Program-made: the position numbers and the translations under genes
Source: Bacteroidia bacterium
GTDB taxonomy: Bacteria > Bacteroidota > Bacteroidia > B-17B0 > Aurantibacillaceae
Assembly (NCBI GenBank): GCA_021740825.1
Contig: JAIOZA010000018.1
Coordinates: forward strand, 1-59,733
DNA length: 59,733 bases
Reading direction: 5' to 3'
The notes under the pieces: generated by a model
What the model saw: only the letters and a program-made list of their open reading frames with translations
Databases searched by the model: none
What the model was told of the DNA's origin: nothing
Shown: positions 27,201-37,242 of the stretch, piece after piece
How the letters are laid out: each line of letters opens with the position of its first letter
Position numbering within the stretch: the stretch's first letter is position 1

Positions 27201-30200
27201 TATAATATTATTATGCTGATATATGCGATTATACTTTATAAATGTTGTATGAAATGCAAAATTTCCTCTATGGATTTCTTCTACTAAAATGTCATTTGAT
27301 TTCATTGAAGCCATTTGGATTTTACTTGCCGCAGACTTAGCTTCATGCTCAATTTCAAATAAATAAGAAATATTTTTATAAGCTGAGGCCAAAATAAAAC
27401 TAACATTTTCTCCAGGTTCAGCTTTTGTTTTTGGAAAGTAAAACCAATCGGCAACTTGTTCAGGTATGACATTATTACTTTTATTAAAAACAGTAATGTA
27501 CTCAAAAGCCTTAATTTCCTCTCCAAACTTATCTTTACAATTAGCCTCAATAATATATACCCCAGGTACAAATGTTTTTAACTCACTTGATAAATCATAT
27601 TCTATTTTTGTTCCTGTGTCAAATGTTTTGTCTACAACTTTTTTTTCTTTTTCCCATTTGTATTTATTGGTTTCATCTGCATACAAATCATTCGGGAAGG
27701 TTTTATAATAATCCTCTTTGCTTAAAGTTTGTCTGTCAGGTTGCACCCATAAACGATTTCTGAATACTTTTTGTGGCTGTTTTAATTTGTAAATTGCAAA
27801 ATTTCCTTTGGTAGATTCTGCTACGCCGTTTAAGTTTGTTGTATTAATCTGAATTGGTTTTGATTTATTAAGCTCAATAATATCATCACTTAAAATCGAC
27901 AATTGTAAAGCTTGATATCCAACTTTAATGTAGGTATCAGTGCTGTGAGTTTCTCCGTTAATATCGGTTACGTCGGCACTTACTTTATAATTATATGTAG
28001 CAAAACTTGTTTTTGAAACAGACTCATCGGGTAATGCTTTAAACTTAACTGTATAAGCTCCTGTGTCGTTAGTTGATGTTTCTCCGCTGGTTATTTCAGT
28101 TTCAGCAGAACCTACATTATATGGTCTATACCACCAATACCAATAAGGATAATTAACTGATCTTACAACACGGTATTTTACTTTTGCTCCATCTATTACA
28201 TTTCCGGCGTATGCTTTTGCAATACCTGTTACTGTTATTTCATCGTTCAGTTTGTAGCTTCCTTTTACTGGCTTAAATTCTGTTTCAAATTTTGGACGTT
28301 TGTAATCTTCTACCGATACGTATACATTCCCATAACCATCGGTGATGTGCATTTGTCCATTTAATCCGTTTTGAGGCGCTGTAAATGAACCGCTCACAGT
28401 TCCATATTCATTAGTCACTAGTGACAACGAACTTACGATCTGATAATTGACATCGTAAAAAGTGACGGTTACCGGGAAATTAGTTTTTAATTTATGATTT
28501 TTGCCATTAGAAGATTCTAATACAATCGATTTAAAATAAACAGTTTGCCCTGGCCTGTAAATAGCTCTGTCTGTATAAATAAATGAAGTAACGTTAGTTT
28601 GATTATTTTCATTTGGTCTGTAAGTATAATAACTATTACTATTGAAGTAATGGTCATCTCCATTTATAAATTCCACAAAGAATTGTTTATTTTCAATATT
28701 GGTATAGTTTACATTTAAAAAACCTTTTTCATCGGTTTTAAAACTAGCTCCCTTTTTTATTACATATTCTCTGTCTTTATAATCATAATTTTCGTACCAT
28801 ATTTGTGCGGTAATATTTTTTAATGGCTCACCAGTTTGTCTGTGTAATGCATAAAAATCGTAGGAGCCATTTTCTCTTCTTCTTTCAGTTGATGCAATAT
28901 CGGAAATAATGCAAGTGCTATAGGCAGAAATATTATTGGTGTATTTAAAATCTTCTGTTAACGAATTTAATATTACATAATATCCTGCTGCTAGTTCAGG
29001 TAATTTTATTTCTGTGTTATGAGTTTGAAAATCTCCATCGTCTATTATATTTTGTGAAAATGTAGTTACTTCAGGAAAAGTTTTAAATTTTTCAAATAAT
29101 TCTTTTCCGTATCTTTTTCTGAATAATTCACTTAATTCCTGATGACTTGTTTTTACAATTTTAAAATATATTTTTTGAATATTTTGAGACGTTACTAATG
29201 CGCGATATGGCTTATTAGGCTCATTGACTTCTTCAATAGTTAAATTAAAAGTTTTTGTTTGTATTGTATTAATAATGTTTTTACATTCTACTGCGCCATA
29301 AGAATAAGGGAATTTTTTAATAGCGGCTTCACAAATATCATTTGCCATTTTTTTATACCATTTAAATGAATCATCCTGTAAAGGCTTATATTCATTTCCT
29401 TTTATGAAATACCAATTTGCAATACGAGAATCAATTTCGGTAACACGTTCACTTTTTGGAAATTTCGATTGTATGGCTTTCAATGAATTAAAATAGAGCG
29501 TGTCTTTTTTTGTGTTTTGAGAATTGTTATGGATGTAATCTAATCTTAATAGTTCAATATCAATTAATGCACTAGGATTTTCATCATTTTTATGAAATTG
29601 AGTTAAATCTTTCATGATGCCTAATGCATAAAATTTTGTTTCTAGAGAATCTGAAGGATTAATTATATTAAGATTTATGAAATCGGAATATGGTTTTAAA
29701 TACTCATCACTGTTAATTGTAAAACGATTGGCAGGTCTAGTTACATCAACTTCTGTATTCATCAAATAACCAAGTGCGCGATGGGCTAAAAAGTCGTAAA
29801 GTGTTGGTCGCCAAACTCTACATTCCGTTGTTCCTTTGTTTATGATGGCATCATAAATGTCGATTTTTGTCCGTTTTAAACTGTCGCTATTTTCTAATGA
29901 AGCTTTATAATTTACTATGATTGCATTTGTAATTGATTTTAGATCCCATGTTTCAATGTCATCATTTTTAAAATTAACGGTGCTAGTTCGATTATAAAAT
30001 TTCCAGCGATTATTTTGAAAGTATTGATTATATGCATCTGCTAAAATACTTTGTAATATAGGTTTAATTGGAAATTTAGCCTCCTTAGTTTCATCTCGTA
30101 ATTTGAAAATTGATTTTTCTAAAGAAAATTCTTCTTTATAACTTTCAAATTTCATGCGATGTAAAATTGCTTTTACAAATTGTGGAGCATTATTTTCAAC

Positions 30201-30425
30201 TTTAGCTTTTGCGTAAATGCCGTTTACTATTTTTAAGGCAGACTCCGTTAATCCTTTAGCTTTGCAACTATCAATTCTTTTCCAAAGTTTTTCATAGTTA
30301 TCTCCTTTATTAAAACTCAATAAAGTTTCTGTTTTTTTTGTAAAAGTGTTTGTAAAATATCCTAAAGAAATTAAGGCGGTTGCTACAAATAGTAATACAA
30401 CAGTAGTGATTTTTTTGATAGTCAT
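24261..30425 (-). CDS. alpha-2-macroglobulin family protein with intact thioester motif
   Basis: A 2,054-residue envelope protein of the bacterial alpha-2-macroglobulin family, thought to trap proteases in the periplasm. One N-terminal hydrophobic segment (about 7-25) serves as signal or anchor; there is no lipobox. YTDRAIYRPGQTVYFK (about 613-628) is the typical MG1/MG2 signature. After the bait-like region comes FFPQLQTNEKGEVVIKFTVP, which opens the A2M domain. The thioester is Y-E-CSEQ with Cys1507 and Gln1510, in a helical all-alpha domain containing WITQ/W-x-x-QHIVIGFGHL-type repeats. The C-terminus forms the receptor-binding-like domain. Residues 1233-1241 (IQIRGARSD), preceded by AAETLAEV, closely resemble a TonB-receptor plug motif. 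It lies upstream of the polysaccharide operon with a terminator between. No penicillin-binding protein (PbpC) partner is adjacent. Confidence 0.93.
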   Translation of the reverse strand: MTIKKITTVVLLFVATALISLGYFTNTFTKKTETLLSFNKGDNYEKLWKRIDSCKAKGLTESALKIVNGIYAKAKVENNAPQFVKAILHRMKFESYKEEFSLEKSIFKLRDETKEAKFPIKPILQSILADAYNQYFQNNRWKFYNRTSTVNFKNDDIETWDLKSITNAIIVNYKASLENSDSLKRTKIDIYDAIINKGTTECRVWRPTLYDFLAHRALGYLMNTEVDVTRPANRFTINSDEYLKPYSDFINLNIINPSDSLETKFYALGIMKDLTQFHKNDENPSALIDIELLRLDYIHNNSQNTKKDTLYFNSLKAIQSKFPKSERVTEIDSRIANWYFIKGNEYKPLQDDSFKWYKKMANDICEAAIKKFPYSYGAVECKNIINTIQTKTFNLTIEEVNEPNKPYRALVTSQNIQKIYFKIVKTSHQELSELFRKRYGKELFEKFKTFPEVTTFSQNIIDDGDFQTHNTEIKLPELAAGYYVILNSLTEDFKYTNNISAYSTCIISDIASTERRRENGSYDFYALHRQTGEPLKNITAQIWYENYDYKDREYVIKKGASFKTDEKGFLNVNYTNIENKQFFVEFINGDDHYFNSNSYYTYRPNENNQTNVTSFIYTDRAIYRPGQTVYFKSIVLESSNGKNHKLKTNFPVTVTFYDVNYQIVSSLSLVTNEYGTVSGSFTAPQNGLNGQMHITDGYGNVYVSVEDYKRPKFETEFKPVKGSYKLNDEITVTGIAKAYAGNVIDGAKVKYRVVRSVNYPYWYWWYRPYNVGSAETEITSGETSTNDTGAYTVKFKALPDESVSKTSFATYNYKVSADVTDINGETHSTDTYIKVGYQALQLSILSDDIIELNKSKPIQINTTNLNGVAESTKGNFAIYKLKQPQKVFRNRLWVQPDRQTLSKEDYYKTFPNDLYADETNKYKWEKEKKVVDKTFDTGTKIEYDLSSELKTFVPGVYIIEANCKDKFGEEIKAFEYITVFNKSNNVIPEQVADWFYFPKTKAEPGENVSFILASAYKNISYLFEIEHEAKSAASKIQMASMKSNDILVEEIHRGNFAFHTTFIKYNRIYQHNNIITVPYTNKELDIQFETFRNKLLPGQAEEWKLILKDKKGEKAAAEMVASMYDASLDAFKPNNWHFNIYQSYYARLNWTSSIARTANSTELNDVPNNYRTVPYRQYDNLNYFGLNFFSTNEIVIESDMASEGTVIREEYSKMATKSVTSAAETLAEVGNAIQIRGARSDNSTYITDSKQKNKEENKETKSKSNDLSAIKARNNFNETAFFFPQLQTNEKGEVVIKFTVPESLTKWKLMGFAHTKDLKYGQFEKEVITQKELMVQPNAPRFFREGDNLTFISKVSNLSETELTGNAELKLYDALTEKEISTNLIEDKNSNKSFSVKKGLSTSIEWNLKIPEGYSAIKYKVVAKANNFSDGEEMAIPVLTNRMLVTESMPMPIRSLQTKEFNFTKFTNQNNNSTTLKNHSYTLEFTANPAWYAVQALPYLMEYPYECSEQTFSRYYANSLATYVVNSKPKIKAIFDAWKSATPDSFLSNLEKNQELKAVVLEETPWVLQSKNESENKKRIGLLFDLNKMGNEQTQAFKKLLKKQSSNGGFVWFEGGPDDWYITQHIVIGFGHLDKLAVIKVKENSEVWEMITKAVEYCDNRMYEEFKWTKKHYPKYKTENHLSYMAIQYLYMRSYFKDISIKNNHKEYFEYYKKQEQKYWLKNSRYMQGMIALNLFRFDDKKTPKDILKSLKENSINSEELGMYWKGNYGYSWHEAPIEMQALMIEAFDEINNDTKSVDDLKTWLVKSKQTQHWGTTRSTTDAVYALLLKGTDWLATEPNVEITVGEIKLDPKTDKTLNAEPGTGYFKKVWHGSDIKPSSMGKIKVEKKDVGVSYGAMYWQYFEQLDKITPLETPLKIKKQLFLQKNTASGPVIEPITSATKLKLGDKIKVRIELRVDRDMSYVHMKDTRASGFEPTNVMSGFKYQDGLGYYESTRDAATNFFFSYLNKGTYVFEYPLVVNHYGDFSNGITTIQCMYAPEFTSHSQGIRVKVVK

Positions 30426-30477
30426 AAAATGAATGTTTAGGTATAAGATGCAAAATTTTATCTATTCCATAAAATAA

Positions 30478-31245
30478 TTAAATATATCCTATTATTTTAT
30501 AAATTGTATATCCAAACATCTCACGAATAATCAAATTAAGTCCAAAAATAGCCTCTGCATTGGGTATAAAACAATGATCAAATTCAAATTTCCTATCTCC
30601 AGTAAACTTATTGGTAACATAAGGAGTTATATTCTTATAACCGGCTTTGTTAAAAATGGCTAACGCGCGTCGCATATGAAAGGAAGAAGTGACCAATAAA
30701 ATAGAACCCTTAAACTGCATACTATCTATGATATGCTTCGTGAAAATTGCATTTTCATATGTATTCTTAGAATTATTTTCAATGATGATATTACTGTCGG
30801 GTATTGCTATGGTATTTAAATATTTTTTTACATAAATAGCTTCTCTATCATTTGGCTTTAAAATACTGCCTGAACCACCCGTAATTAATAATTTATTTAC
30901 TCGTTTTTTATGATACAATTCTAACGTTTGAAATAAGCGATCTCCAGAAACACCAAAATCAAAACGCTGTTGCCGTTGATCAATTCTTCCCATCCCACCT
31001 AACACAATTGCTAAATCGTATTTTGTATCTTTTAAATAAATATCATCGTCACAATATTCCCAACCTCTAATAATTTCATCGGTTAAAAATGAGTTTGAAA
31101 TAACATAAATGAATATAGTAAGTGCTAGCACCAACTTTTTATAAGATGTTTGCCATACTTTTTTGAGAATATATAAAAGTCCAAAAAATACCCATGTGTA
31201 CGGAGTAATAATAAATGCTAAAATTTTTGATAGGAAAAAAAACAT
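30478..31245 (-). CDS. YdcF/ElyC-like DUF218 membrane protein
   Basis: A 255-residue protein with two N-terminal membrane helices (about 3-25 and 37-55) and a DUF218 domain. Motifs are YDLAIVLGGMG (76-86), LLITGGSG, the acidic S-x-NTYENA segment and VTSSFHMRRALAIF. Homologues (ElyC, SanA, YdcF) influence cell-envelope or peptidoglycan metabolism, but the biochemical activity is not settled. It ends about 50 bp upstream of the macroglobulin gene on the same strand without a visible terminator, so the two may be cotranscribed. Confidence 0.88.
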   Translation of the reverse strand: MFFFLSKILAFIITPYTWVFFGLLYILKKVWQTSYKKLVLALTIFIYVISNSFLTDEIIRGWEYCDDDIYLKDTKYDLAIVLGGMGRIDQRQQRFDFGVSGDRLFQTLELYHKKRVNKLLITGGSGSILKPNDREAIYVKKYLNTIAIPDSNIIIENNSKNTYENAIFTKHIIDSMQFKGSILLVTSSFHMRRALAIFNKAGYKNITPYVTNKFTGDRKFEFDHCFIPNAEAIFGLNLIIREMFGYTIYKIIGYI

Positions 31246-31289
31246 AGGACTAATTTATGTAAAATAATTTGAATATAAATTTGAAAAAT

Positions 31290-31398
31290 ATAGTCCAAAA
31301 ATTGAACAAAACGTCAGCTAAAATGATTTTAATCAGACAATTAGTCTTTCATTATCATCTTTTAACGACTAATTTTCAGCTATTTTCACTTGGACTAT
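31290..31398. promoter_or_regulatory. nested inverted repeats in the ydcF-like/clpB divergent region
   Basis: An outer 9-bp inverted repeat, ATAGTCCAA (31290-31298) with TTGGACTAT (31390-31398), encloses an inner 8-bp one, AATTAGTC (31339-31346) with GACTAATT (31367-31374). It does not match the CIRCE element. It could be a regulator site or leader structure for the heat-shock gene clpB. Confidence 0.35.
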
Positions 31399-31431
31399 GT
31401 TTTGATTTCAAAACAAAAAAGATACAATACT

Positions 31432-34026
31432 ATGAACTTAAATAATTTTACAATAAAATCGCAAGAAGCTATTCAGCAAGCTATGCAAATTGCAATTACT
31501 TATGGGAATCAAGCAATTGAAAATGGACACGTTTTAAAAGCTATTTTAGAAGTGGATGAAAATGTTACTCCTTTTATTTTAAAAAAATTGGGAGTGAATC
31601 AAACTGTGTTTTCTAAAACAGTAGACGCAATTGTAAATTCTTATCCTAAAGTTAGTGGCGGTCAGCCTTATTTATCAAATGCAGTAAATCAAACTATTTC
31701 TAAAGCCACCAACTATTTAAAAGAATTTAAAGATGAGTATGTTTCAATTGAACATTTATTGTTAGGTATTTTAGCAAGTGGCGATGCTGTTTCTCAGTTA
31801 ATGAAAGATAATAGTATTAAAGAAAAAGAATTAAATGCAGCAATTACAGAATTAAGAAAAGGTTCTAATGTAACAAACCAATCTGCTGATGAAAACTACA
31901 ATGCATTGAATAAATATGCCGTAAATTTAAATACACAAGCTCGCAATGGGAAGTTAGATCCTGTGATAGGCAGAGATGAGGAAATACGCAGAGTGTTACA
32001 AATATTATCTCGTCGTACAAAAAACAATCCTATTTTAGTTGGAGAGCCTGGTGTTGGTAAAACCGCTATTGCTGAAGGATTAGCTCATCGTATTATTGCA
32101 GGTGATGTTCCTGAAAATTTAAAATCAAAGCAAGTGTATTCTTTAGATATGGGCGCTTTAATTGCTGGAGCCAAATACAAAGGCGAATTTGAAGATCGAT
32201 TAAAATCTGTTGTTAAAGAAGTTATTAGTAGTGATGGGGATGTAGTTTTGTTTATTGATGAAATTCACACATTGGTTGGAGCTGGAGGAGGAGAAGGCGC
32301 TATGGATGCGGCTAATATTTTAAAACCTGCTTTGGCTCGTGGAGAATTAAGAGCCATTGGAGCAACAACTTTAAATGAATATCAAAAGTATTTTGAAAAA
32401 GATAAGGCATTAGAACGTCGTTTTCAAAAAGTAATGGTGAATGAGCCAAGTGAAGAAGATGCGATTTCTATTTTGCGTGGTATTAAAGAAAAATACGAAG
32501 CGCATCACAAAGTGCGTATAAAAGATGAAGCTATTATTGCTGCTGTAGAGTTATCTCAACGATATATTAGCGATCGTTTTTTACCAGATAAAGCAATTGA
32601 TTTAATGGATGAAGCGGCTTCTAAATTGCGTATGCAAATTAACTCCATGCCAATTGAATTAGACGAGTTAGAACGTAAAATTATGCAATTAGAAATTGAA
32701 CGCGAAGCCATGAAGCGCGAAGAAGAGAATGTAAAAGTGGAATCTTTAAATAAAGAATTAGCTGATTTAAATGATAAACGAATTGCATTAAAAGCTAAAT
32801 GGCAAAGTGAAAAAGAAGCCATTGAAGGTGTTCAAAAAGTAAAATTACAAATTGAAGATTTAAAACATCAAGCGTCTAATTTTGAAAAGCAAGGTGATTT
32901 TGGAAAGGTTGCTGAAATTCGTTATGGTAAAATGCAGGAAGCAGAAGCCTTACTTTTATCTTTAGAAAATAAATTAAGTGAAGCCAAAGCAAATGGATCT
33001 CAATTATTGAAAGAAGAAGTAGATAGCGAAGATATTGCTGATGTAATTTCTGCATGGACTGGTATTCCAGTATCACGAATGATGCAAAGTGAAAAAGAGA
33101 AGTTGTTGTTTTTAGAAGACGAATTACATAAACGTGTTGTAGGTCAGCATCAAGCTATTGAATCAATTGCAGACGCTGTGCGCAGAAGTAGGGCAGGGCT
33201 GCAAGATGCTAAAAAACCAATTGGGTCTTTTATATTTTTAGGAACAACAGGTGTAGGTAAAACTGAGTTAGCAAAAGCATTAGCAGATTATTTATTTAAT
33301 AATGAAAATGCAATGACTCGTATTGATATGAGTGAATATCAAGAGCGTCATTCAGTAAGTCGTTTAATTGGTGCGCCTCCGGGATATGTTGGTTTTGATG
33401 AAGGAGGGCAATTAACAGAAGCGGTTAGACGCAGACCTTATAGCGTAATATTGTTAGATGAAATAGAGAAAGCGCATCCGGATGTATTTAATATTTTATT
33501 ACAAGTTTTAGATGATGGCCGTTTAACTGATAATAAAGGCAGAACAGTAAATTTTAAAAACACCATAATTATTATGACTTCCAATATTGGTTCTCATTTA
33601 ATTCAGGAAAACTTTGATACTTTAACTGAACTAAATAAAGATAAAGTTTTGGCTAAAACTAAAACGGAGGTATTTGATTTATTGAAAAAAACAATTCGCC
33701 CTGAATTTTTGAATAGGATTGATGAAGTTATAATGTTTGAACCTTTAAATCGAGAAGATGTTGTAGATATTGTTAAAATTCAGTTTAAACAAATAGCTGA
33801 AAGATTAGCTGAACAACATGTTGTTATTTCAGTTTCACTAGAAGCAATTGAATGGTTGGCAGAGTTAGGTTATGATCCTCATTATGGCGCAAGACCAGTT
33901 AAACGAGTTCTTCAAAAACAAATTTTAAATGAATTATCGAAGCAATTATTAGCTGATAAAATAGATAAAACGAAAGAGATTATAGTTGATGTTTTTGACA
34001 AACTGTTTGTATTTAGAAATAAATGA
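31432..34026 (+). CDS. clpB: ATP-dependent chaperone ClpB
   Basis: A hexameric AAA+ disaggregase that, with DnaK, rescues aggregated proteins. Clp-N repeats occupy about residues 1-145. NBD1 has Walker A GEPGVGKT (204-211) and Walker [10 protein letters not shown], followed by [19 protein letters not shown]. The long coiled-coil middle domain (about 390-530) distinguishes ClpB from ClpA/ClpC. NBD2 has Walker A GTTGVGKT (604-611), the pore loop GAPPGYVG and Walker [14 protein letters not shown]. The C-terminal sensor GARPVKR is present. The frame opens at 31390, but the family start is the ATG at 31432 ([15 protein letters not shown]), giving 864 residues, the usual length. It is divergent from the YdcF-like gene across a region with nested inverted repeats. 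Confidence 0.98.
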   Translation: MNLNNFTIKSQEAIQQAMQIAITYGNQAIENGHVLKAILEVDENVTPFILKKLGVNQTVFSKTVDAIVNSYPKVSGGQPYLSNAVNQTISKATNYLKEFKDEYVSIEHLLLGILASGDAVSQLMKDNSIKEKELNAAITELRKGSNVTNQSADENYNALNKYAVNLNTQARNGKLDPVIGRDEEIRRVLQILSRRTKNNPILVGEPGVGKTAIAEGLAHRIIAGDVPENLKSKQVYSLDMGALIAGAKYKGEFEDRLKSVVKEVISSDGDVVLFIDEIHTLVGAGGGEGAMDAANILKPALARGELRAIGATTLNEYQKYFEKDKALERRFQKVMVNEPSEEDAISILRGIKEKYEAHHKVRIKDEAIIAAVELSQRYISDRFLPDKAIDLMDEAASKLRMQINSMPIELDELERKIMQLEIEREAMKREEENVKVESLNKELADLNDKRIALKAKWQSEKEAIEGVQKVKLQIEDLKHQASNFEKQGDFGKVAEIRYGKMQEAEALLLSLENKLSEAKANGSQLLKEEVDSEDIADVISAWTGIPVSRMMQSEKEKLLFLEDELHKRVVGQHQAIESIADAVRRSRAGLQDAKKPIGSFIFLGTTGVGKTELAKALADYLFNNENAMTRIDMSEYQERHSVSRLIGAPPGYVGFDEGGQLTEAVRRRPYSVILLDEIEKAHPDVFNILLQVLDDGRLTDNKGRTVNFKNTIIIMTSNIGSHLIQENFDTLTELNKDKVLAKTKTEVFDLLKKTIRPEFLNRIDEVIMFEPLNREDVVDIVKIQFKQIAERLAEQHVVISVSLEAIEWLAELGYDPHYGARPVKRVLQKQILNELSKQLLADKIDKTKEIIVDVFDKLFVFRNK

Positions 34027-34114
34027 ATTATTTAGAACCTCTATTTTATTTTGTTGTTATTTAAAAGTTTAGTAAATTTAATTTTACTTACTAATAATTT
34101 TAAATCAACGACTT

Positions 34115-35482
34115 ATGAAAAAAAAATTACTATCTTTTCTTGCATTGGGTTTCACCTCTTTAGTGGCTCAAACGCAAAGTCCCGACTGGATGACTATTCA
34201 AAACACTAATTTCCCGCAAGCATCAGCGGGAGTTCGCTATTTAGATGCTGTAGATGCAAATGTTATTTGGGCTACTGGATACGACGGAACAGCGCCAAGC
34301 AGAAATTATAATTGGTTTACAAATTCAATTGATGGAGGAACAACTTTTACCTCAGGTAATGTTTTTCCTGACACCAGCACTTATGTAATCGCTGCTCTTG
34401 AAGGAGCTGACGCAACTACCGCCTATGTTACTGCTTTTGTTAAATCAACTGGTAATAAGGGAGTAGTCTATAAAACAACAAATGGTGGTGCGGCATGGGC
34501 AAATATTGCTGCGGTTAATATGTATACTGCAAGCGCCTCTTTTGCAAATATCACTTGTTTTACTGATGCCTTAACAGGAATTACAATGGGAGATCCGGTT
34601 TCTGGGGAGTATGAAATTCATAGAACTACTGATGCAGGAGCAACTTGGACAAAAATAGCAGGCGCTAATATTCCAAATCCACTAAATACAGCAGAATATG
34701 GTTTGACAGGTGTTTATACAAAAAACGGAAATGATATCTGGTTTGGTACAAACAATGGTAGAGTTTATCATTCGGCTGATGCAGGATTAACTTGGACTGT
34801 AGGAACTATTACTGGAGCAACTGTTGGAGTTTCTAAATTAGCATTTAGAGATAATCTTAATGGTTTATGTATTGCCTATAGTGGTTCAGCAGCAGCACCA
34901 GTAACGGGTTTATATGTTACGACTGATGGGGGGTTAACTTGGACACAGATTGCTGCACCAGCTAATTTTGGAGAAAATGATATTTGCAGAATACCAGGAA
35001 CAAATATGTATGCCTCTTGTGGTGCAGGAACTGGTAATACTATTTTATCTTATTCAACAGACGATGGACAAAATTGGACTGACTGGGGAAGTATAGGGAT
35101 TCAATATTTACAAATTGATTTTGTAGATAATATTAATGGTTGGGCAGCTTCTTTTGCTGATCCTGCTAACGCTAGTGTTGGAGGTATGTTTAAGTATTCT
35201 GGTTTAGCTACATCTTTTGCACCTTTAGCTGAAAAAATGAATTTTACTATAATGCCTAATCCGTCGAATGGATTAGTAAATATTATTTTACCAGTAGCAA
35301 AATCTGGTTTAACAATAAATGTGTTAGATGCTTTAGGTAAAGTTGTTTATTCAGAGGTAGCTATATCAACAACTGTTGGAGATAAAAAACAATTAAATTT
35401 AGATTTTTTACCTAAAGGTTTGTATTCATTAAATTTAAAAACAGCTACTGAAAGTTCATTCGGGAAAATTGTTTTACAATAA
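34115..35482 (+). CDS. secreted YCF48/BNR-repeat protein with type A T9SS sorting domain
   Basis: A 455-residue exported protein. The signal peptide (1-19) ends in VAQ. The body is a beta-propeller of the sialidase/YCF48 type with recurring S-x-DGG-x-TW and T-DAGxTW motifs (Asp-box-like), e.g. TTDAGATWTKI and TTDGGLTWTQI. The last roughly 80 residues (MPNPSNGLVNI, VLDALGKVVYS, LPKGLYSLNL, GKIVLQ) form the type A T9SS C-terminal sorting domain, cleaved on export while the cargo is attached to the surface or released. No catalytic residues are recognised, so sialidase activity should not be assumed. It follows clpB on the same strand with an 88-bp gap and ends at a strong terminator. Confidence 0.92.
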   Translation: MKKKLLSFLALGFTSLVAQTQSPDWMTIQNTNFPQASAGVRYLDAVDANVIWATGYDGTAPSRNYNWFTNSIDGGTTFTSGNVFPDTSTYVIAALEGADATTAYVTAFVKSTGNKGVVYKTTNGGAAWANIAAVNMYTASASFANITCFTDALTGITMGDPVSGEYEIHRTTDAGATWTKIAGANIPNPLNTAEYGLTGVYTKNGNDIWFGTNNGRVYHSADAGLTWTVGTITGATVGVSKLAFRDNLNGLCIAYSGSAAAPVTGLYVTTDGGLTWTQIAAPANFGENDICRIPGTNMYASCGAGTGNTILSYSTDDGQNWTDWGSIGIQYLQIDFVDNINGWAASFADPANASVGGMFKYSGLATSFAPLAEKMNFTIMPNPSNGLVNIILPVAKSGLTINVLDALGKVVYSEVAISTTVGDKKQLNLDFLPKGLYSLNLKTATESSFGKIVLQ

Positions 35483-35500
35483 TTACATTTTATTTCACTA

Positions 35501-35530
35501 AAAAAAGCAGAACATTTGTTCTGCTTTTTT
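35501..35530. terminator. bidirectional terminator between convergent genes
   Basis: A perfect 13-bp stem AAAAAAGCAGAAC/GTTCTGCTTTTTT with loop ATTT. It serves the T9SS cargo gene (plus) and the YjjG-like gene (minus), as A- and T-tracts flank both sides. Confidence 0.9.
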
Positions 35531-35551
35531 TATTAAAGCTAAAATCTAAAT

Positions 35552-36253
35552 TTAAAAATAATCCCTAAGTTTAATTAGTTTATCTATTTGAAAATAATTT
35601 TTATCCTCATTGGTTTTATGCTGATTTGAAAGGTAGATAGCCTTCCAATTAGCATTTAAGGCTCCTAAAATATCTGTATCGTAATTATCGCCAATCATAA
35701 CACATTCATTTATTTTTGAGGATGTTAAAACTTTTGCGATATCAAAAATTTTGATGTCAGGTTTATTATATCCATATTCTTCCGAAATAATGACATGCTC
35801 AAAAAATGGTGCTAGTTTGCTATAATTTAATTTAGTGTATTGAACCTCTTTAAAACCGTTTGTTATAATATGTAATTGATACTTATCTTTTAGATATAAT
35901 AAAACATCCATTGCTCCATCAATTAAATGTGTTTTATATGGTGAAATCTTAATATATTGATCAGCCCAAACGTGAGCTAATTGCAAATTGTTATAATTAA
36001 AATGCAAAAATGATTTATAAAAACGCTGGTACCGTAATTCTCCTTTAGTGATTTGATGCAAATTGTACAAATTCCATAATTCATGATTGACAGTTTCATA
36101 AATTTCAATAAAATCTTCAAATTCAGTTTTGCAATGTGTTTTAATATGATGCTCATTAAATAAATGTAATAAAGCTTCGCGAGAATTCTTTTCAAAGTCC
36201 CACAATGTATTGTCTAAATCAAAAAAAATATGTTTGATCGTGCTATTATTCAT
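35552..36253 (-). CDS. YjjG-family HAD hydrolase (noncanonical pyrimidine nucleotidase)
   Basis: A 233-residue HAD-superfamily phosphatase. The nucleophile motif is HIFFDLDNTLWDF (Asp12 nucleophile, Asp14 acid/base), motif II is HIITNGF, motif III is NKPDIKIF, and motif IV is VMIGDNYDTDILGA. Overall pattern and length match the YjjG nucleotidases that hydrolyse noncanonical pyrimidine nucleotides. It overlaps the 3' end of the GSCFA gene by 8 bp, so translation is coupled. The exact substrate remains a family inference. Confidence 0.9.
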   Translation of the reverse strand: MNNSTIKHIFFDLDNTLWDFEKNSREALLHLFNEHHIKTHCKTEFEDFIEIYETVNHELWNLYNLHQITKGELRYQRFYKSFLHFNYNNLQLAHVWADQYIKISPYKTHLIDGAMDVLLYLKDKYQLHIITNGFKEVQYTKLNYSKLAPFFEHVIISEEYGYNKPDIKIFDIAKVLTSSKINECVMIGDNYDTDILGALNANWKAIYLSNQHKTNEDKNYFQIDKLIKLRDYF

Positions 36254-37226
36254 AATTAGTAAAATGGAGTATTTCTTTGCTTAAATCAATAGAAGGGAAC
36301 TTAGATTGGAACGCTAAACATTTTTGATAAAATTGCATTTTAAACTTAGTCGAAGCTTCGCTTTTTTCATTTAGAAATCTGTGCCTATAAGCTTGATGTA
36401 ATTGAACTAATTGCTCATTTATAAAGGTGGTAGTTTCATTAAAAAAAACATCCGAAAATTTACCCCACACATAATCAATGGCCTGTAAATTTGGATGTGC
36501 CATATCGGCCTCATAAAATCGATAATCTCGCAAATCATCATTCACTATTTCATACGCAGGAAAATAGTGACAAGTATTACAATGTTTTATTAGTTGATGG
36601 ATTGATTGTATTAAAATAGATTTACTTAAATTATTTTCTACTATGCCGTCGCGCAAATGTTTAACAGGGGAAACGGTAAAAAGTATGTTTAATTTAGGAT
36701 TCTTTTTAAGTAATTTTTCAATTAAGATTTTATAATTCGGTAAAATGTCCTGCGGCTCTAAAAGCAATTTTTCAAATAATTCTTGGGGTAATTTATGGCA
36801 ATTAGCTACAATTTTATTTTGCTGATTATTCTTATAAGCAAAAGCTGAACCAAGCGTTATGGTTAAAAATGAAGCAGTATTAAGTAGTAAAATCCATTCG
36901 TCAATTTTACTATTTAATAGTTGAATTAGTTTCGCTTTACTATCTGCAAATACGGAGCTATGCGCTTCTAAAGAAAACCAAAAATTATCTTTTTCAAATA
37001 CATCATTATCGTTAAAATAATTTTTATCAATAATTCTATTTAATGATTTTTCAATACTACTTGGATTAAAAACAATTCCAAATGGATTTGATTGGACTTG
37101 AAATTTTAAATCACTTAGTCTTTGACCAATATGCTCACTAAAACATGACCCAATTAGCAATAAAGGTTCTTGATGTGTTATTTTAACCGGACTAATTTTT
37201 GGTTGAAATCCTAAATGAAATTCCAT
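36246..37226 (-). CDS. GSCFA-domain protein
   Basis: A 326-residue protein with the diagnostic LLLIGSCFSEHIGQRL block (residues 23-38) that names the GSCFA domain, followed by QSNPFGIVFNP. The fold is SGNH/GDSL-esterase-like: Ser27 in the GSCF motif, ILFTVSPVKHLRDG in the middle, and DMAHPNLQAIDYVWGKF carrying a candidate catalytic Asp-x-x-His late in the domain. There is no signal peptide. It often occurs in Bacteroidota with nucleotide- or alanine-racemase-related genes; the substrate is unknown. It overlaps the downstream YjjG-like gene by 8 bp. Confidence 0.92.
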   Translation of the reverse strand: MEFHLGFQPKISPVKITHQEPLLLIGSCFSEHIGQRLSDLKFQVQSNPFGIVFNPSSIEKSLNRIIDKNYFNDNDVFEKDNFWFSLEAHSSVFADSKAKLIQLLNSKIDEWILLLNTASFLTITLGSAFAYKNNQQNKIVANCHKLPQELFEKLLLEPQDILPNYKILIEKLLKKNPKLNILFTVSPVKHLRDGIVENNLSKSILIQSIHQLIKHCNTCHYFPAYEIVNDDLRDYRFYEADMAHPNLQAIDYVWGKFSDVFFNETTTFINEQLVQLHQAYRHRFLNEKSEASTKFKMQFYQKCLAFQSKFPSIDLSKEILHFTNYE

Positions 37227-37242
37227 TATTTAAATATAAAAC

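Noticed and set aside
27302..27763. Overlapping reading frames within the macroglobulin gene
   Set aside because: They lie wholly inside a long, well-supported gene in other frames and resemble nothing.
31432..34026. CIRCE-controlled clpB
   Set aside because: The inverted repeats upstream do not match TTAGCACTC-N9-GAGTGCTAA.
34115..35482. Sialidase activity for the BNR-like protein
   Set aside because: Asp-box-like repeats are present but no sialidase active-site arginines or RIP motif were recognised.
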